From NCBI RefSeq assembly GCF_020217185.1, contig NZ_JAIWNX010000277.1:1-17876 (forward strand): a stretch of 17,876 bases of DNA. Reading direction: 5' to 3'. The notes beneath the pieces were generated by a model. That model saw only the letters and a program-made list of their open reading frames with translations, had not been told where the DNA came from and did no database searches. Positions 7,184 through 15,100 of this stretch are shown one piece after another. The stretch is from Asticcacaulis sp. (GTDB lineage: Bacteria; Pseudomonadota; Alphaproteobacteria; Caulobacterales; Caulobacteraceae). The position numbers and the translations under genes were made by a program. Positions within the stretch are counted from its first letter, which is position 1; every line of letters starts with the position of its first letter.

Positions 7184-8321
7184 ATCTGAACTTCAACGCC
7201 TTGGCAAACGCAGTGGGCAGCGATTTCACCTCTGCCCAACTTAAACCCTGATAAGCATTATGCTGACGCAAAAACGCCGTCATATCGTCTGCGCTCAGTA
7301 CCACCCGCCAGACCTGCTGGTTCAAGGCAAAGTGCGTAAAAACGTGCGCGTAGCTGCCGAGATATTCCCACGCCTGATTTCCACAGTCGAGCGACGGGAA
7401 GACGATTTCCCCCTCGCTCCATCTCTCTGAACGCCACTCCAGATGCGGCAGGCCCAGCATCCCGCCCAGCAGGCCCTTTTCCGGGCGACGTTCGACCACA
7501 AACCCGTCTTCTGACGTGATCAGAAAGGCCACGCCGTGCCGCACGGGTTTCGGGGCTTTGGCGGCCTTTAGGGGATAGACCTCCGGCTGGCCTTCGGCAA
7601 AGGCGGCGCAATCTTCACGCAACGGGCAGATCAGGCAGGACGGCGATTTGGGGCGACAGACGCTGGCCGACAGGTCCATCAGCGCCTGCGGCCAGTCGCG
7701 CGCGCGGTCTTCGCGCACCCAACGCGCCGCCAGTTCGCGCAACAGAGGCCGCGCCTGCGGCACAGGTGTTTTGACGGCATTGAGGCGGCTCATCACCCGC
7801 TCGATATTGCCATCGACCACATTGGCGGCCTTTCCAAACGCAAAGGCCATCACCGCTGCCGCCGTATAGGGGCCGAAACCCGGCAGTTTCAGCAAGGCCG
7901 CCTCATCCGCCGGAAAAACGCCGCCATGTTCGCTGACCACGGCCCGTGCGCATTTGAGCAGGTTGCGCGCCCGCGAATAGTAGCCCAGCCCCGCCCATTC
8001 GGCCATCACCCGCTCATCGGGCGCGGCGGCCAGATCGACCACGCTTGGCCACAGGGCGGTGAATTTTTCAAAATAGGGCGTGGCGTGCGGCACGGTGGTC
8101 TGCTGAAGCATCACCTCCGACATCCACACCCGGTACGGATCGGCCTTAAGCGCGGCCCCCGGCCCTTCGCGCCAAGGCAAAACGCGCGCATTGCGGTCGT
8201 ACCAGTCCAGCACTCTCTGACGCGCAGGCGAGACATCGGCCTCAGTACACTCTGCCTGTCGCGCATCTGATTCCAAAAACCGCTGCACACTTTTTGGGAT
8301 GCGCTTTATACTCAACACCAT
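7182..8321 (-). CDS. mutY: A/G-specific adenine glycosylase MutY
   Basis: 379 residues. MutY removes adenine mispaired with 8-oxoguanine. Visible landmarks in order: W-M-S-E-V-M-L-Q-Q-T with the catalytic Glu; the helix-hairpin-helix L-P-G-F-G-P-Y-T-A-A-A-V; V-V-D-G-N-I-E-R-V with the catalytic Asp; and the [4Fe-4S] ligands C-x6-C-x2-C-x5-C. The C-terminal part is the NUDIX-like domain that recognises 8-oxoG (G-V-A-F-L-I ... L-L-G-G-M-L-G-L-P). The N-terminus is about 25 residues longer than typical. No ATG occurs between residue 1 and the core, so either the ATG at 8321 (AGG nine bases ahead) or a GTG at codon 12 is the start. The ATG overlaps the start of the divergent DUF721 gene within CATG. 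Confidence 0.93.
   Translation of the reverse strand: MVLSIKRIPKSVQRFLESDARQAECTEADVSPARQRVLDWYDRNARVLPWREGPGAALKADPYRVWMSEVMLQQTTVPHATPYFEKFTALWPSVVDLAAAPDERVMAEWAGLGYYSRARNLLKCARAVVSEHGGVFPADEAALLKLPGFGPYTAAAVMAFAFGKAANVVDGNIERVMSRLNAVKTPVPQARPLLRELAARWVREDRARDWPQALMDLSASVCRPKSPSCLICPLREDCAAFAEGQPEVYPLKAAKAPKPVRHGVAFLITSEDGFVVERRPEKGLLGGMLGLPHLEWRSERWSEGEIVFPSLDCGNQAWEYLGSYAHVFTHFALNQQVWRVVLSADDMTAFLRQHNAYQGLSWAEVKSLPTAFAKALKFR
8284..8312 (+). promoter_or_regulatory. Candidate promoter for the DUF721/dsbA-like operon
   Basis: TGCACA (8284-8289), 17 bases, then TATACT (8307-8312). The -10 is close to consensus; the -35 matches four of six bases. The start point would fall at or next to the ATG at 8320, which predicts a leaderless transcript. 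It lies inside the 5' end of mutY if that gene uses the ATG at 8321. Moderate to low confidence. Confidence 0.35.
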
Positions 8322-8880
8322 GAAACGTGACCTGCCGTCCTATGAAGAAGCCGTGCGCATCCTGCGGACCACGCGGACGCGCCGTGCGCCGCAGCCGACG
8401 CCGCCCGTCAACCGACAGATAGCGCCGATGATGAAGGCACTCAATGAACGATTTGAAGCCTATGACACCGGGGCGGGCCGTCTCAAAAGCCGCTGGCCGG
8501 AGATTGTCGGCGATACGGTGGCGCGCATTACCGAACCGGTGAAGGTCATCCGTGCCCGGCCCGGCGCCAGGGCGGGCGGCACGCTCGATCTGCGCGTCGA
8601 AGGGTCGTTTGCTTCGGTTATTCAGCATCAGAGCCGCGTCATTCTCGATCGCGTCAATCTGTTCCTGGGGGCGGGTACGGTCGAACGCCTGCGCCTCATT
8701 CAGGGGCCGGTGCAGAAGGTCGCGCGTCCGGTGCCGCCGCCCGCCCCCAAACCCCTGAGCGCCGCCGAAGAACTGGCCTTGCAGGAAAGCGTGAAGGCCG
8801 TAGCGGATGAAAAGCTCAGGCGCGAACTGCTGCGACTGGGCCGTTCGGTGCTGCTCAAGGACCGTGCCCGACGGAAGTAA
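8320..8880 (+). CDS. DUF721 protein, DciA-like helicase-loading factor
   Basis: 186 residues from the ATG at 8320. The central region R-L-K-S-R-W-P-E-I-V-G-D-T-V-A-R-I-T-E-P ... L-D-L-R-V-E-G-S-F ... I-Q-H-Q-S-R-V-I-L-D-R-V-N is the DUF721 pattern. DUF721 includes DciA, which interacts with the replicative helicase DnaB in bacteria that lack DnaC or DnaI. A DciA role is likely but not proven by sequence alone. The C-terminus is Pro/Ala-rich, then basic (ending R-A-R-R-K). An earlier in-frame ATG (8299) exists; 8320 matches the expected K-R-x-L-P-S start better. No Shine-Dalgarno is visible, consistent with a leaderless message. It is followed after 86 bp by the first dsbA-like gene. Confidence 0.8.
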   Translation: MKRDLPSYEEAVRILRTTRTRRAPQPTPPVNRQIAPMMKALNERFEAYDTGAGRLKSRWPEIVGDTVARITEPVKVIRARPGARAGGTLDLRVEGSFASVIQHQSRVILDRVNLFLGAGTVERLRLIQGPVQKVARPVPPPAPKPLSAAEELALQESVKAVADEKLRRELLRLGRSVLLKDRARRK

Positions 8881-8966
8881 CTTGCCAAAGGCCACGCTCT
8901 CGCCGTAGGAAGTCGGGATAAGGCCAACAGACGCCTGATCCAGATTCTCACATAAGGGCCCGATCC

Positions 8967-9602
8967 ATGCACCTGACCCGTCACACCCTCGTTCGCGGCG
9001 CGCTTATGGCTGCCGCTGCTTTCGGTACACTCGCCCTCGCCGCCTGTGGCGGCAGCCAGACGAACGCCGGGGCCGACGACATGGTTCTGGGCAAGGCCGA
9101 CGCCCCCATCACCCTTGTCGAATACGCCTCGGTGACCTGCACCCACTGCGCCGCCTTCAACGAAAAGGTTTTCCCGACGGTGAAGGCCAAATATATCGAC
9201 ACCGGCAAGGTGAAGTACATCTACCGCGAATTCCTCACCCCTCCGGCGGACGTCTCGGCAGCGGGCGTTCTGGTGGCGCGCTGCGCCGGCAAGGACAAGT
9301 ATTTCGAGGTGATCGACGCCATCATGCGTTCGCAGCAGGAACTGTTCACTACGGGCGACGCCAAGGGCATCCTCAAGCGCGTGGCCAATTCGGCCGGCCT
9401 GTCCGACGAGGCCTTTGCCAAGTGCGTCAACGATCCGAAGGGTCTGGAGCGCATCCAGACCAATATGGAAAAATACGCCAAGGCCGACAATATCACCGGC
9501 ACCCCGACCCTGATCATCAATGGTCAGAAGTTCGAAGGCGACTATACCAGCGTCGAAGCCTTCACGGCCGCGCTCGACAAAGCGCCTGCCGCGAAGAAGT
9601 AA
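8967..9602 (+). CDS. DsbA-family thiol oxidoreductase, lipoprotein (copy 1, active)
   Basis: 211 residues. The signal ends in L-A-A-C (Cys27), a lipobox, so it is likely anchored to a membrane in the periplasm. The thioredoxin-fold catalytic motif is C-T-H-C at 58-61 and the cis-proline loop is G-T-P-T with Pro180. A second cysteine pair (106 and 153) is placed as in alphaproteobacterial DsbA proteins that hold an extra structural disulfide. The expected job is to introduce or shuffle disulfide bonds in exported proteins. AAGGG eight bases before the ATG supports the start. The stop is two bases before the next ATG, so the genes are co-transcribed and probably translationally coupled. Confidence 0.88.
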   Translation: MHLTRHTLVRGALMAAAAFGTLALAACGGSQTNAGADDMVLGKADAPITLVEYASVTCTHCAAFNEKVFPTVKAKYIDTGKVKYIYREFLTPPADVSAAGVLVARCAGKDKYFEVIDAIMRSQQELFTTGDAKGILKRVANSAGLSDEAFAKCVNDPKGLERIQTNMEKYAKADNITGTPTLIINGQKFEGDYTSVEAFTAALDKAPAAKK

Positions 9603-9604
9603 AC

Positions 9605-10297
9605 ATGCCTGCGCCATCTGGCCCCAATCCAGCGAATAGCCTTTTAGCCAGAAAATGGCGCAAGTGCCTCGCTGGATTGTGCGTTGGAACGATACTTTTT
9701 TTGCCCACTCCTCTTGTGGCTCAGCCGCAGATACCCGCGATCAGTCCGGAAGATATGAGCCTTGGGCGTTTGAACACACCCGTAACTTTGATCGTCTATG
9801 GTTCGATAACCAGCGCTCACTTCGCTCAGTTTTACAGAGAGGTTTTCCCGGAGCTGGACAAAGCGTACATCCGGCAGGGCCAAGTAGAGTATATTTTCAG
9901 AGAATATCTTACCCCTCCCAGTGATATATCGGCTGCCGGAATGATGATGGCGCGCTGCACGGGCAAAGACAGGTATTTCAAAACCCTCGCGCGGTTGATG
10001 AATTCACGGAGTGAAATCCTTGCCGCAGAAAACCCCATCGTCATTGTTCGTCGCATTGCACGCCAGTCTGGTCTTTCCGATCACAATTTTGAAACCTGCA
10101 TTAATGACCCTACTTCTCTCAAACGTATGACCGCAGCGGAAACCCACCTATCTGAAATGCCCGCAGATATTAACATGCCCTATCTCTTCATAAATGGTGT
10201 GCTGTTTACCGGCGACTCGACTGATTTCGACGCCGTAGCCGCCGCCATAGATGAAGCGATATCCAATCCGTTACCGGACCAAAGGACCCAGCCATGA
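9605..10297 (+). CDS. DsbA-like paralogue without catalytic cysteines (copy 2, redox-dead)
   Basis: 230 residues from the ATG at 9605, two bases after copy 1. Residues 17-39 form a signal peptide ending A-Q, without a lipobox. The protein aligns end to end with copy 1, for example F-R-E-Y-L-T-P-P-S-D-I-S-A-A-G and A-R-C-T-G-K-D-R-Y-F. At the active site it reads S-A-H-F (70-73) where copies 1 and 3 read C-T-H-C. The second pair (Cys118, Cys165) and the loop proline (Pro192, preceded by Met) remain. It cannot do thiol-disulfide exchange by the usual route but could still bind peptides or copy partners. Hand-counted 60-bp samples give 27/60 and 26/60 G+C, against 36/60 in copy 1 and 39/60 in copy 3. 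The frame is intact, so it is not an obvious pseudogene. Its stop overlaps the next start (ATGA). Confidence 0.85.
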   Translation: MPAPSGPNPANSLLARKWRKCLAGLCVGTILFLPTPLVAQPQIPAISPEDMSLGRLNTPVTLIVYGSITSAHFAQFYREVFPELDKAYIRQGQVEYIFREYLTPPSDISAAGMMMARCTGKDRYFKTLARLMNSRSEILAAENPIVIVRRIARQSGLSDHNFETCINDPTSLKRMTAAETHLSEMPADINMPYLFINGVLFTGDSTDFDAVAAAIDEAISNPLPDQRTQP

Positions 10298-10989
10298 CCG
10301 CCACCGTTCGTCGCCTTTATGATCGTGCCCGCCGCGCGCCCTTCTGGCAGCAGGCCGTGGCGGTCTTTCTGCTGGCGGTGCTCACCACCGCCCTGTTCAG
10401 CGTGGCCGCCAACGCCCAGAGCACGGGAAAAGCCAAGGTCGCCCCTCTGAAAGAGATGACCAAGGGCGCGGCCAATGCCCGTGTGACCGTGGTCGAATAT
10501 GGCTCGGTCACCTGCACCCACTGCGCCCACTGGTACACCACCAACTGGCCCAAGTTCGAGCGCGACTACATCAAGACGGGCAAGGTAAAGTACGTCTATC
10601 GCGAAGTCGCCACCAACCCGGCTCAGATGGCCTTTGGCGTCTATATGCTGGGCCATTGCGCCGCGGATAAGTCCAACTGGCTGGGCCAGAAGGGTGGCAC
10701 AAAGGCCTATTTCACCGTCATCGACGGCTTCTTCGCCGCTCAGTCGAAAATCTACGAAACGGGTGAAGCCGAACCGGTCTTCCGCTCGCTGGCGGCCAAG
10801 GCGGGCCTGAATCAGAGCGAAGCCGACAACTGCCTGAAAAACGAGGACCTGTTCAAGGCGATCTCCGCCCGCATGGAGACCAATATGGCCAAGGACGGCG
10901 TCGAGGGCACCCCGACCTTCTTCGTCAATGGTAAGCGCGTCGAAAGCGACTATGCCGCCATCGAAGCCGCCATCAAGGCCGTGAAGTAA
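10294..10989 (+). CDS. DsbA-family thiol oxidoreductase (copy 3, active)
   Basis: 231 residues. A basic N-terminus of about 20 residues is followed by a hydrophobic segment (21-40) ending A-N-A-Q, so it is exported or anchored by an uncleaved helix. C-T-H-C is at 74-77, the cis-proline motif G-T-P-T at 205-208 (Pro207), and the second cysteine pair at 122 and 180. It is more distant from copy 1 than copy 2 is: the R-E-V-A-T-N-P-A-Q-M-A-F-G segment replaces the L-T-P-P-x-D form, and an insertion rich in Lys/Gly follows Cys122. The start overlaps the copy 2 stop by one-base shift (ATGA), with AAAGGA seven bases ahead lying inside copy 2. That arrangement predicts coupling. Confidence 0.88.
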   Translation: MTATVRRLYDRARRAPFWQQAVAVFLLAVLTTALFSVAANAQSTGKAKVAPLKEMTKGAANARVTVVEYGSVTCTHCAHWYTTNWPKFERDYIKTGKVKYVYREVATNPAQMAFGVYMLGHCAADKSNWLGQKGGTKAYFTVIDGFFAAQSKIYETGEAEPVFRSLAAKAGLNQSEADNCLKNEDLFKAISARMETNMAKDGVEGTPTFFVNGKRVESDYAAIEAAIKAVK

Positions 10990-10995
10990 GCGGGC

Positions 10996-11916
10996 TCAAA
11001 GGGGCTCGCGCACCTGATAGCCGCGGGCCCGCAAGCCGGACACGAGCCGGTCGTCATTGATCAACATACCTATAGGCAGGATCAGCACGCTCCGCTTCGA
11101 ACCGCTCATCGCCTTTTCGATCACCGCGATCGTGTCGCCACTGACCCGCGCCGACAGGTCCGCGCCCAGTCCCTGAAGACAGTCGCCCTTCGGGCCATTG
11201 CGCCAGATCGGTTTGAGCCGCGCCACATCGCCAGAGGCCCAGGCCTTGGTGACCATCGGCACATTGGGAATATCGTAATCGAGGGAGTCGAGCGTCATCG
11301 TCAGACAGCGACGGCTCTCCTCGGCATCAATGGCTGCAATCTGGTTCAGCAGTGGCTTGGCTTCATAGCTGGCCACCGCGCGCACCTTCACCTTCTTCTT
11401 TTTGGCCACCTTGCTCAGGCGATCCACAACCGCCGAAGATGAATAGCCGTATTTCCGGTTGATCTTCATGGACAGACGCATCCCGGCCCACAGCGGCTTG
11501 TCCTTCTCTATATCGTTCGTTTTGATGCCATAACGCCGGGCCGTAGCCTGAAACCGCGCATATTCAGCTTCGGGCAGCACGTCTTTTAACGTCGTGCGCC
11601 CCGGTAAATCCTTGTCCTTCATCAAACGAAAAATAAGCGACACGCCTCCGCTCGCCGTCGGCGGCGTGTACAGGGTTTCGGCCCCGGTCAGTATGTTCTC
11701 GATGCGCGTGCTGTCCCATCCCGCCTTACCCTCAATTTGGGCAGAGCCGATGATCCACACCACCTTATCGTCGCGCACCACCTTCCACAGGGCGGGTCCG
11801 GGCAGGCGTTTGACCACCGTGACATCGGTCGTGCTCCAGATAGCATCGTCCTGTGCCCACGCCGTGATCGGACCGAGAACCACAAAAGCCAGCGTCAACA
11901 GGATTTTCGTCTTCAT
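10996..11916 (-). CDS. TraB/GumN-like protein lacking the metal-binding histidines
   Basis: 306 residues from the ATG at 11916, chosen because GGAGGG lies just ahead; ATGs at 11919 and 11937 are alternatives. Signal peptide: K-T-K, hydrophobic core, A-W-A before Q22. The layout resembles TraB/GumN (TIKI-type) proteins: L-W-K-V ... V-W-I-I-G near the start, R-R-x-G-I in the middle, and a closing G-x-R-A-R-G-Y-x-V. Family members carry two G-x-x-H motifs thought to bind the catalytic metal. Here the first is G-S-A-Q (57-60), and the second position reads I-G-M-L-I near 282-286. It may be a catalytically dead relative, or a distant family. It is convergent with the third dsbA-like gene, with a six-base gap. 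Confidence 0.65.
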   Translation of the reverse strand: MKTKILLTLAFVVLGPITAWAQDDAIWSTTDVTVVKRLPGPALWKVVRDDKVVWIIGSAQIEGKAGWDSTRIENILTGAETLYTPPTASGGVSLIFRLMKDKDLPGRTTLKDVLPEAEYARFQATARRYGIKTNDIEKDKPLWAGMRLSMKINRKYGYSSSAVVDRLSKVAKKKKVKVRAVASYEAKPLLNQIAAIDAEESRRCLTMTLDSLDYDIPNVPMVTKAWASGDVARLKPIWRNGPKGDCLQGLGADLSARVSGDTIAVIEKAMSGSKRSVLILPIGMLINDDRLVSGLRARGYQVREPL

Positions 11917-11973
11917 CATCCCCTCCATCCCTTGCATCTATCGGTGGTAGGTTGGCGGAAGGGCGAAAATAGG

Positions 11974-12002
11974 GCAAGGGACAGAGGGATTGCGCCCCTT
12001 GC
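11974..12002. repeat. Short inverted repeat upstream of smc
   Basis: GCAAGGG (11974-11980) and CCCTTGC (11996-12002) are perfectly complementary around a 15-base loop. It lies between the divergent TraB/GumN-like gene and smc. It could be part of a promoter or operator, or chance in GC-rich DNA. Confidence 0.3.
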
Positions 12003-12048
12003 GGGCCTCCCCACCCTCGCTCTAATAAGAAGCCTTTAGGCAAAAGCG

Positions 12049-12083
12049 TTAAAGCCCATTAACCTTTACATCTCGTCTGATTC
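12049..12083 (+). promoter_or_regulatory. Possible cell-cycle control region of smc
   Basis: TTAA (12049-12052), six bases, then TTAACC (12059-12064) resembles a CtrA box, but the spacing is six rather than seven. A GATTC (CcrM site) follows at 12079-12083, about 20 bp before the smc start. Both motifs suggest cell-cycle timing of smc, but the off-consensus spacing keeps this tentative. Confidence 0.3.
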
Positions 12084-12103
12084 GCTATTCCTCCGGTCCC
12101 TGC

Positions 12104-15100
12104 TTGCAATTCCAACGGCTGAAACTTTCCGGCTTCAAGTCCTTCGTCGATGCGTCTGAATTTCGCATCGAACCCGGACTGACGGGCATTGTTGGCCCCA
12201 ATGGCTGCGGCAAGTCGAACCTGCTGGAAGCCCTGCGTTGGGTGATGGGGGCGACCTCGGCCAAGGCCATGCGCGGTGCCGGCATGGAGGACGTGATCTT
12301 TGCCGGATCGGACAAACGCCCGGCGCGCAACTGGGCCGAAGTCACGCTCACCATCGACAATTCGGCCCGCCTCGCCCCTCAGCCCTTCACCGATCAGCCC
12401 GTGCTCGACATCGCCCGTCGCATTGATCGTGGTCAGGGTTCGATCTACAAGGTCAATGGCAAGGAGGTGCGTGCGCGCGACGTGCAGCTTCTGTTTGCCG
12501 ATGCTTCGACCGGGGCCAACTCCCCGGCCCTGGTGCGTCAGGGGCAGATTTCCGAGCTGATCGCCGCCAAACCGCAAAACCGCCGCCGCGTCCTCGAAGA
12601 AGCCGGGGGCGTGTCGGGCCTGCACACCCGCCGTCATGAGGCCGAACTGCGTCTGCGCGCCGCCGAGGCCAATCTGGCGCGGCTGGACGATATTTCGCGT
12701 GAACTGGACAGCGCCCTGTCGCGGCTAAAACGCGAGGCGCGGCAGGCCGACAAATACAAGAAGATTTCCGCCGAAATCCGCGCCTTGCAAAAGGCCATTC
12801 TGCACGCCCGATGGCTGGAGGCGCTGGCTGTGTTTCAGTCCACGACGGGCGAAATGCACACCCTGTCGCAGGCCGTCGAAGAGACGACGCGCGAAGCCGC
12901 CACCGCTCAGGTTCACGCCCTTAAAGCCGCCGAGGCCATACCGCCGCTGCGCGAAGAAGAAGCCATAGCGGCGACCGTCAACCACCGCCTAAGCATCGAG
13001 AAAGAACGCCTCGACCTCGAAGCCCAGCAGGCGCAAGCCGAGATAGAGCGGCTGAAAAACGACCTGCGCCGTCAACAGGCCGACCATGCGCGCGAGTTGG
13101 AACTGGCGCGCGACGGTCAGGCCCAGATTGAACGCCTGACCGAGATGCTGGCGCGCGTGCGCGAAGAGATCAAAGACGCCCCGTCGCGCGAACCGGAACT
13201 GAAGGCCGCCGTGCTGATGGCCGAGGGCGAGCGCGTCGAGGCCGATCAGCGCATTGAGGAACTGGCGGCCGAACTGGCTGCCCTGACCGAGCGGCAAAGG
13301 CTGGAGGCCACGCGCCTGAAAGAGGCGCAGACCCGCTTTGAGCGCCTGCTGGCCCAGACCAATCAGGCCGAGCGCGAAAAACAGGCGCTGGGTGTGTTTG
13401 ATCACGCGGCGCTGGAGACGGCGCGACAGGCAGCCGACACCGCGCAACAAACGCTGGACGCCGCGCGTGCCGAGGCCGAAGCGCTGGAAGGCGAGCGGGT
13501 GGCGGTGGTCAATGCCGAGGCTCAGGCACGCAAAAGTGCGCGCGACCTCGAAGACCGGCTGGGGCGGCTGACGGCCGAATCGCGCGGTCTGGCGCAGATT
13601 CTGAACGCCAATACCGCCAAGGGTAAAAGCCCGTTACTGGACGCCGTGCGCGCCGAAAAAGGCTATGAACTGGCGCTGGCGGCGGCCCTGGGCGACGATC
13701 TCAATCTCGGCCTGTCGAAGCGCGGGGCGCTCGACGCGCTGGCCTTCTGGGCTGAGGATTTCGATTCGCAGGCCGTGCTGAGCGATCTGTCGGCGCTGGG
13801 GGTCACGCCGCTGACGCAATACGTCAGTGCCCCGCCCGCCCTGTCCTTGCGCCTTTCAACCATTGGCGTGGTCGATCAGGCCGAGGGCGACCGCCTTCAG
13901 GCACACCTGCCCGTGGGCGCGCGGCTGGTGTCGAAAGAGGGCGATCTGTGGCGCTGGGATGGGCTGATCGTGCGCGCCAAGGCCCCTAAGCCAGCCGCTG
14001 TGCGTCTGGCCCAACGCACCCGCTTCGACGAACTGGAGGCCGAAATCGACGCGCTCAAGCCGGAGCTTGAGGCCGCGCAAACCGCGCTGAAAAGCGCCGC
14101 CGACGCGCAACGCCGCTTTGAAGATCGTCTTCGTCAGGCGCGCACCCGCCTGCCCGAACTGGAACGCGATCTGCGCACCAAAACAGCTCAGGCCGATGAG
14201 CTGGGCCGCCGCCAGACGCAGTACGAAACGCGCATGGAGGCGCTGGACGGCAGTATCAAACGTCTGCGCAGCGATCTGGGCGAGGCCAAGACCGCCTATG
14301 AGGCGCTGGCCGACGCGCAATCGACGCCGGAAACGCTGGACGCCCTGAACGACGCTCTGGTTGAGGCGCGCAACCTCGCCAATAGCCGGCGTCAGGCCGT
14401 GCTGGCGGCACGGTCGGCGCTGGACGACGACGCGCGCAACCGGCAGCAACGCGAATCGCGCGAACGCAATCTGAGCCGCGACCTCAGCGACTGGACGCGA
14501 CGCCACGGCGAATCGGGCAGCCGCGTCGAAAAGCTGACGCGCGAACAGGAAATGACTCTGGCGGCGCTGGCCATAGCCGAGGCCGCGCCCGCGACGTTTG
14601 AAACCCGCCGTCTCAGCCTGCTCGATTCGCTCGCCTCCGCCGAAAAGCGCCTGTCCGAGGCGCGCGACGCGCTGGCCTTGGCCGAAACCGCCAAACGCGA
14701 GGCCGATGCCGAGGAAAAGGCGCGCGAACAGGCGGCGGCGCAGGCGCGCGAACACCGCGCCGGGGCGCTGGCCCGACTGGAGGCCGCGACCGCCCGCAAG
14801 GCCGAGATCGAAGCACAAATCCTCGATCAGACGCAGGACACACCGGAAGCGCTGGGCCAGCGCCTGAAAGAAGAGGCCATCGCCACGCCCTCAGATGCCG
14901 CCGGCGCCGAAGCCTTGCTGTCGGGGCTGGAAAAGGAGCGTGATCTTCTGGGCGCGGTCAATCTGCGCGCCGAAGAAGAGGCGACCGAGTATCAGGAACG
15001 GCTGGAAGGCATCAGCCGCGAACGGCTCGACCTGACCACAGCCATTGGTAAGCTGCGCGACGGGATCGACGAACTGAACGCCGAAGGCCGTGAACGCCTT

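Noticed and set aside
9422..9604. In-frame extension of the middle dsbA-like gene back into copy 1
   Set aside because: It would overlap copy 1 in another frame; the ATG at 9605 directly precedes a normal signal peptide.
11991..12015. Second copy of the repeat at 1-90 upstream of smc
   Set aside because: Only CTTGCGGGC and short flanks are shared; the rest does not align, so chance is likely.
12049..12062. Full CtrA box in front of smc
   Set aside because: The two TTAA half-sites are six bases apart, not seven, so I list it only as a weak candidate, not as an established site.
13856..14818. Minus-strand open frame of 320 codons inside smc
   Set aside because: It lies wholly opposite the SMC coiled coil, whose biased codons give long antisense frames in GC-rich DNA.
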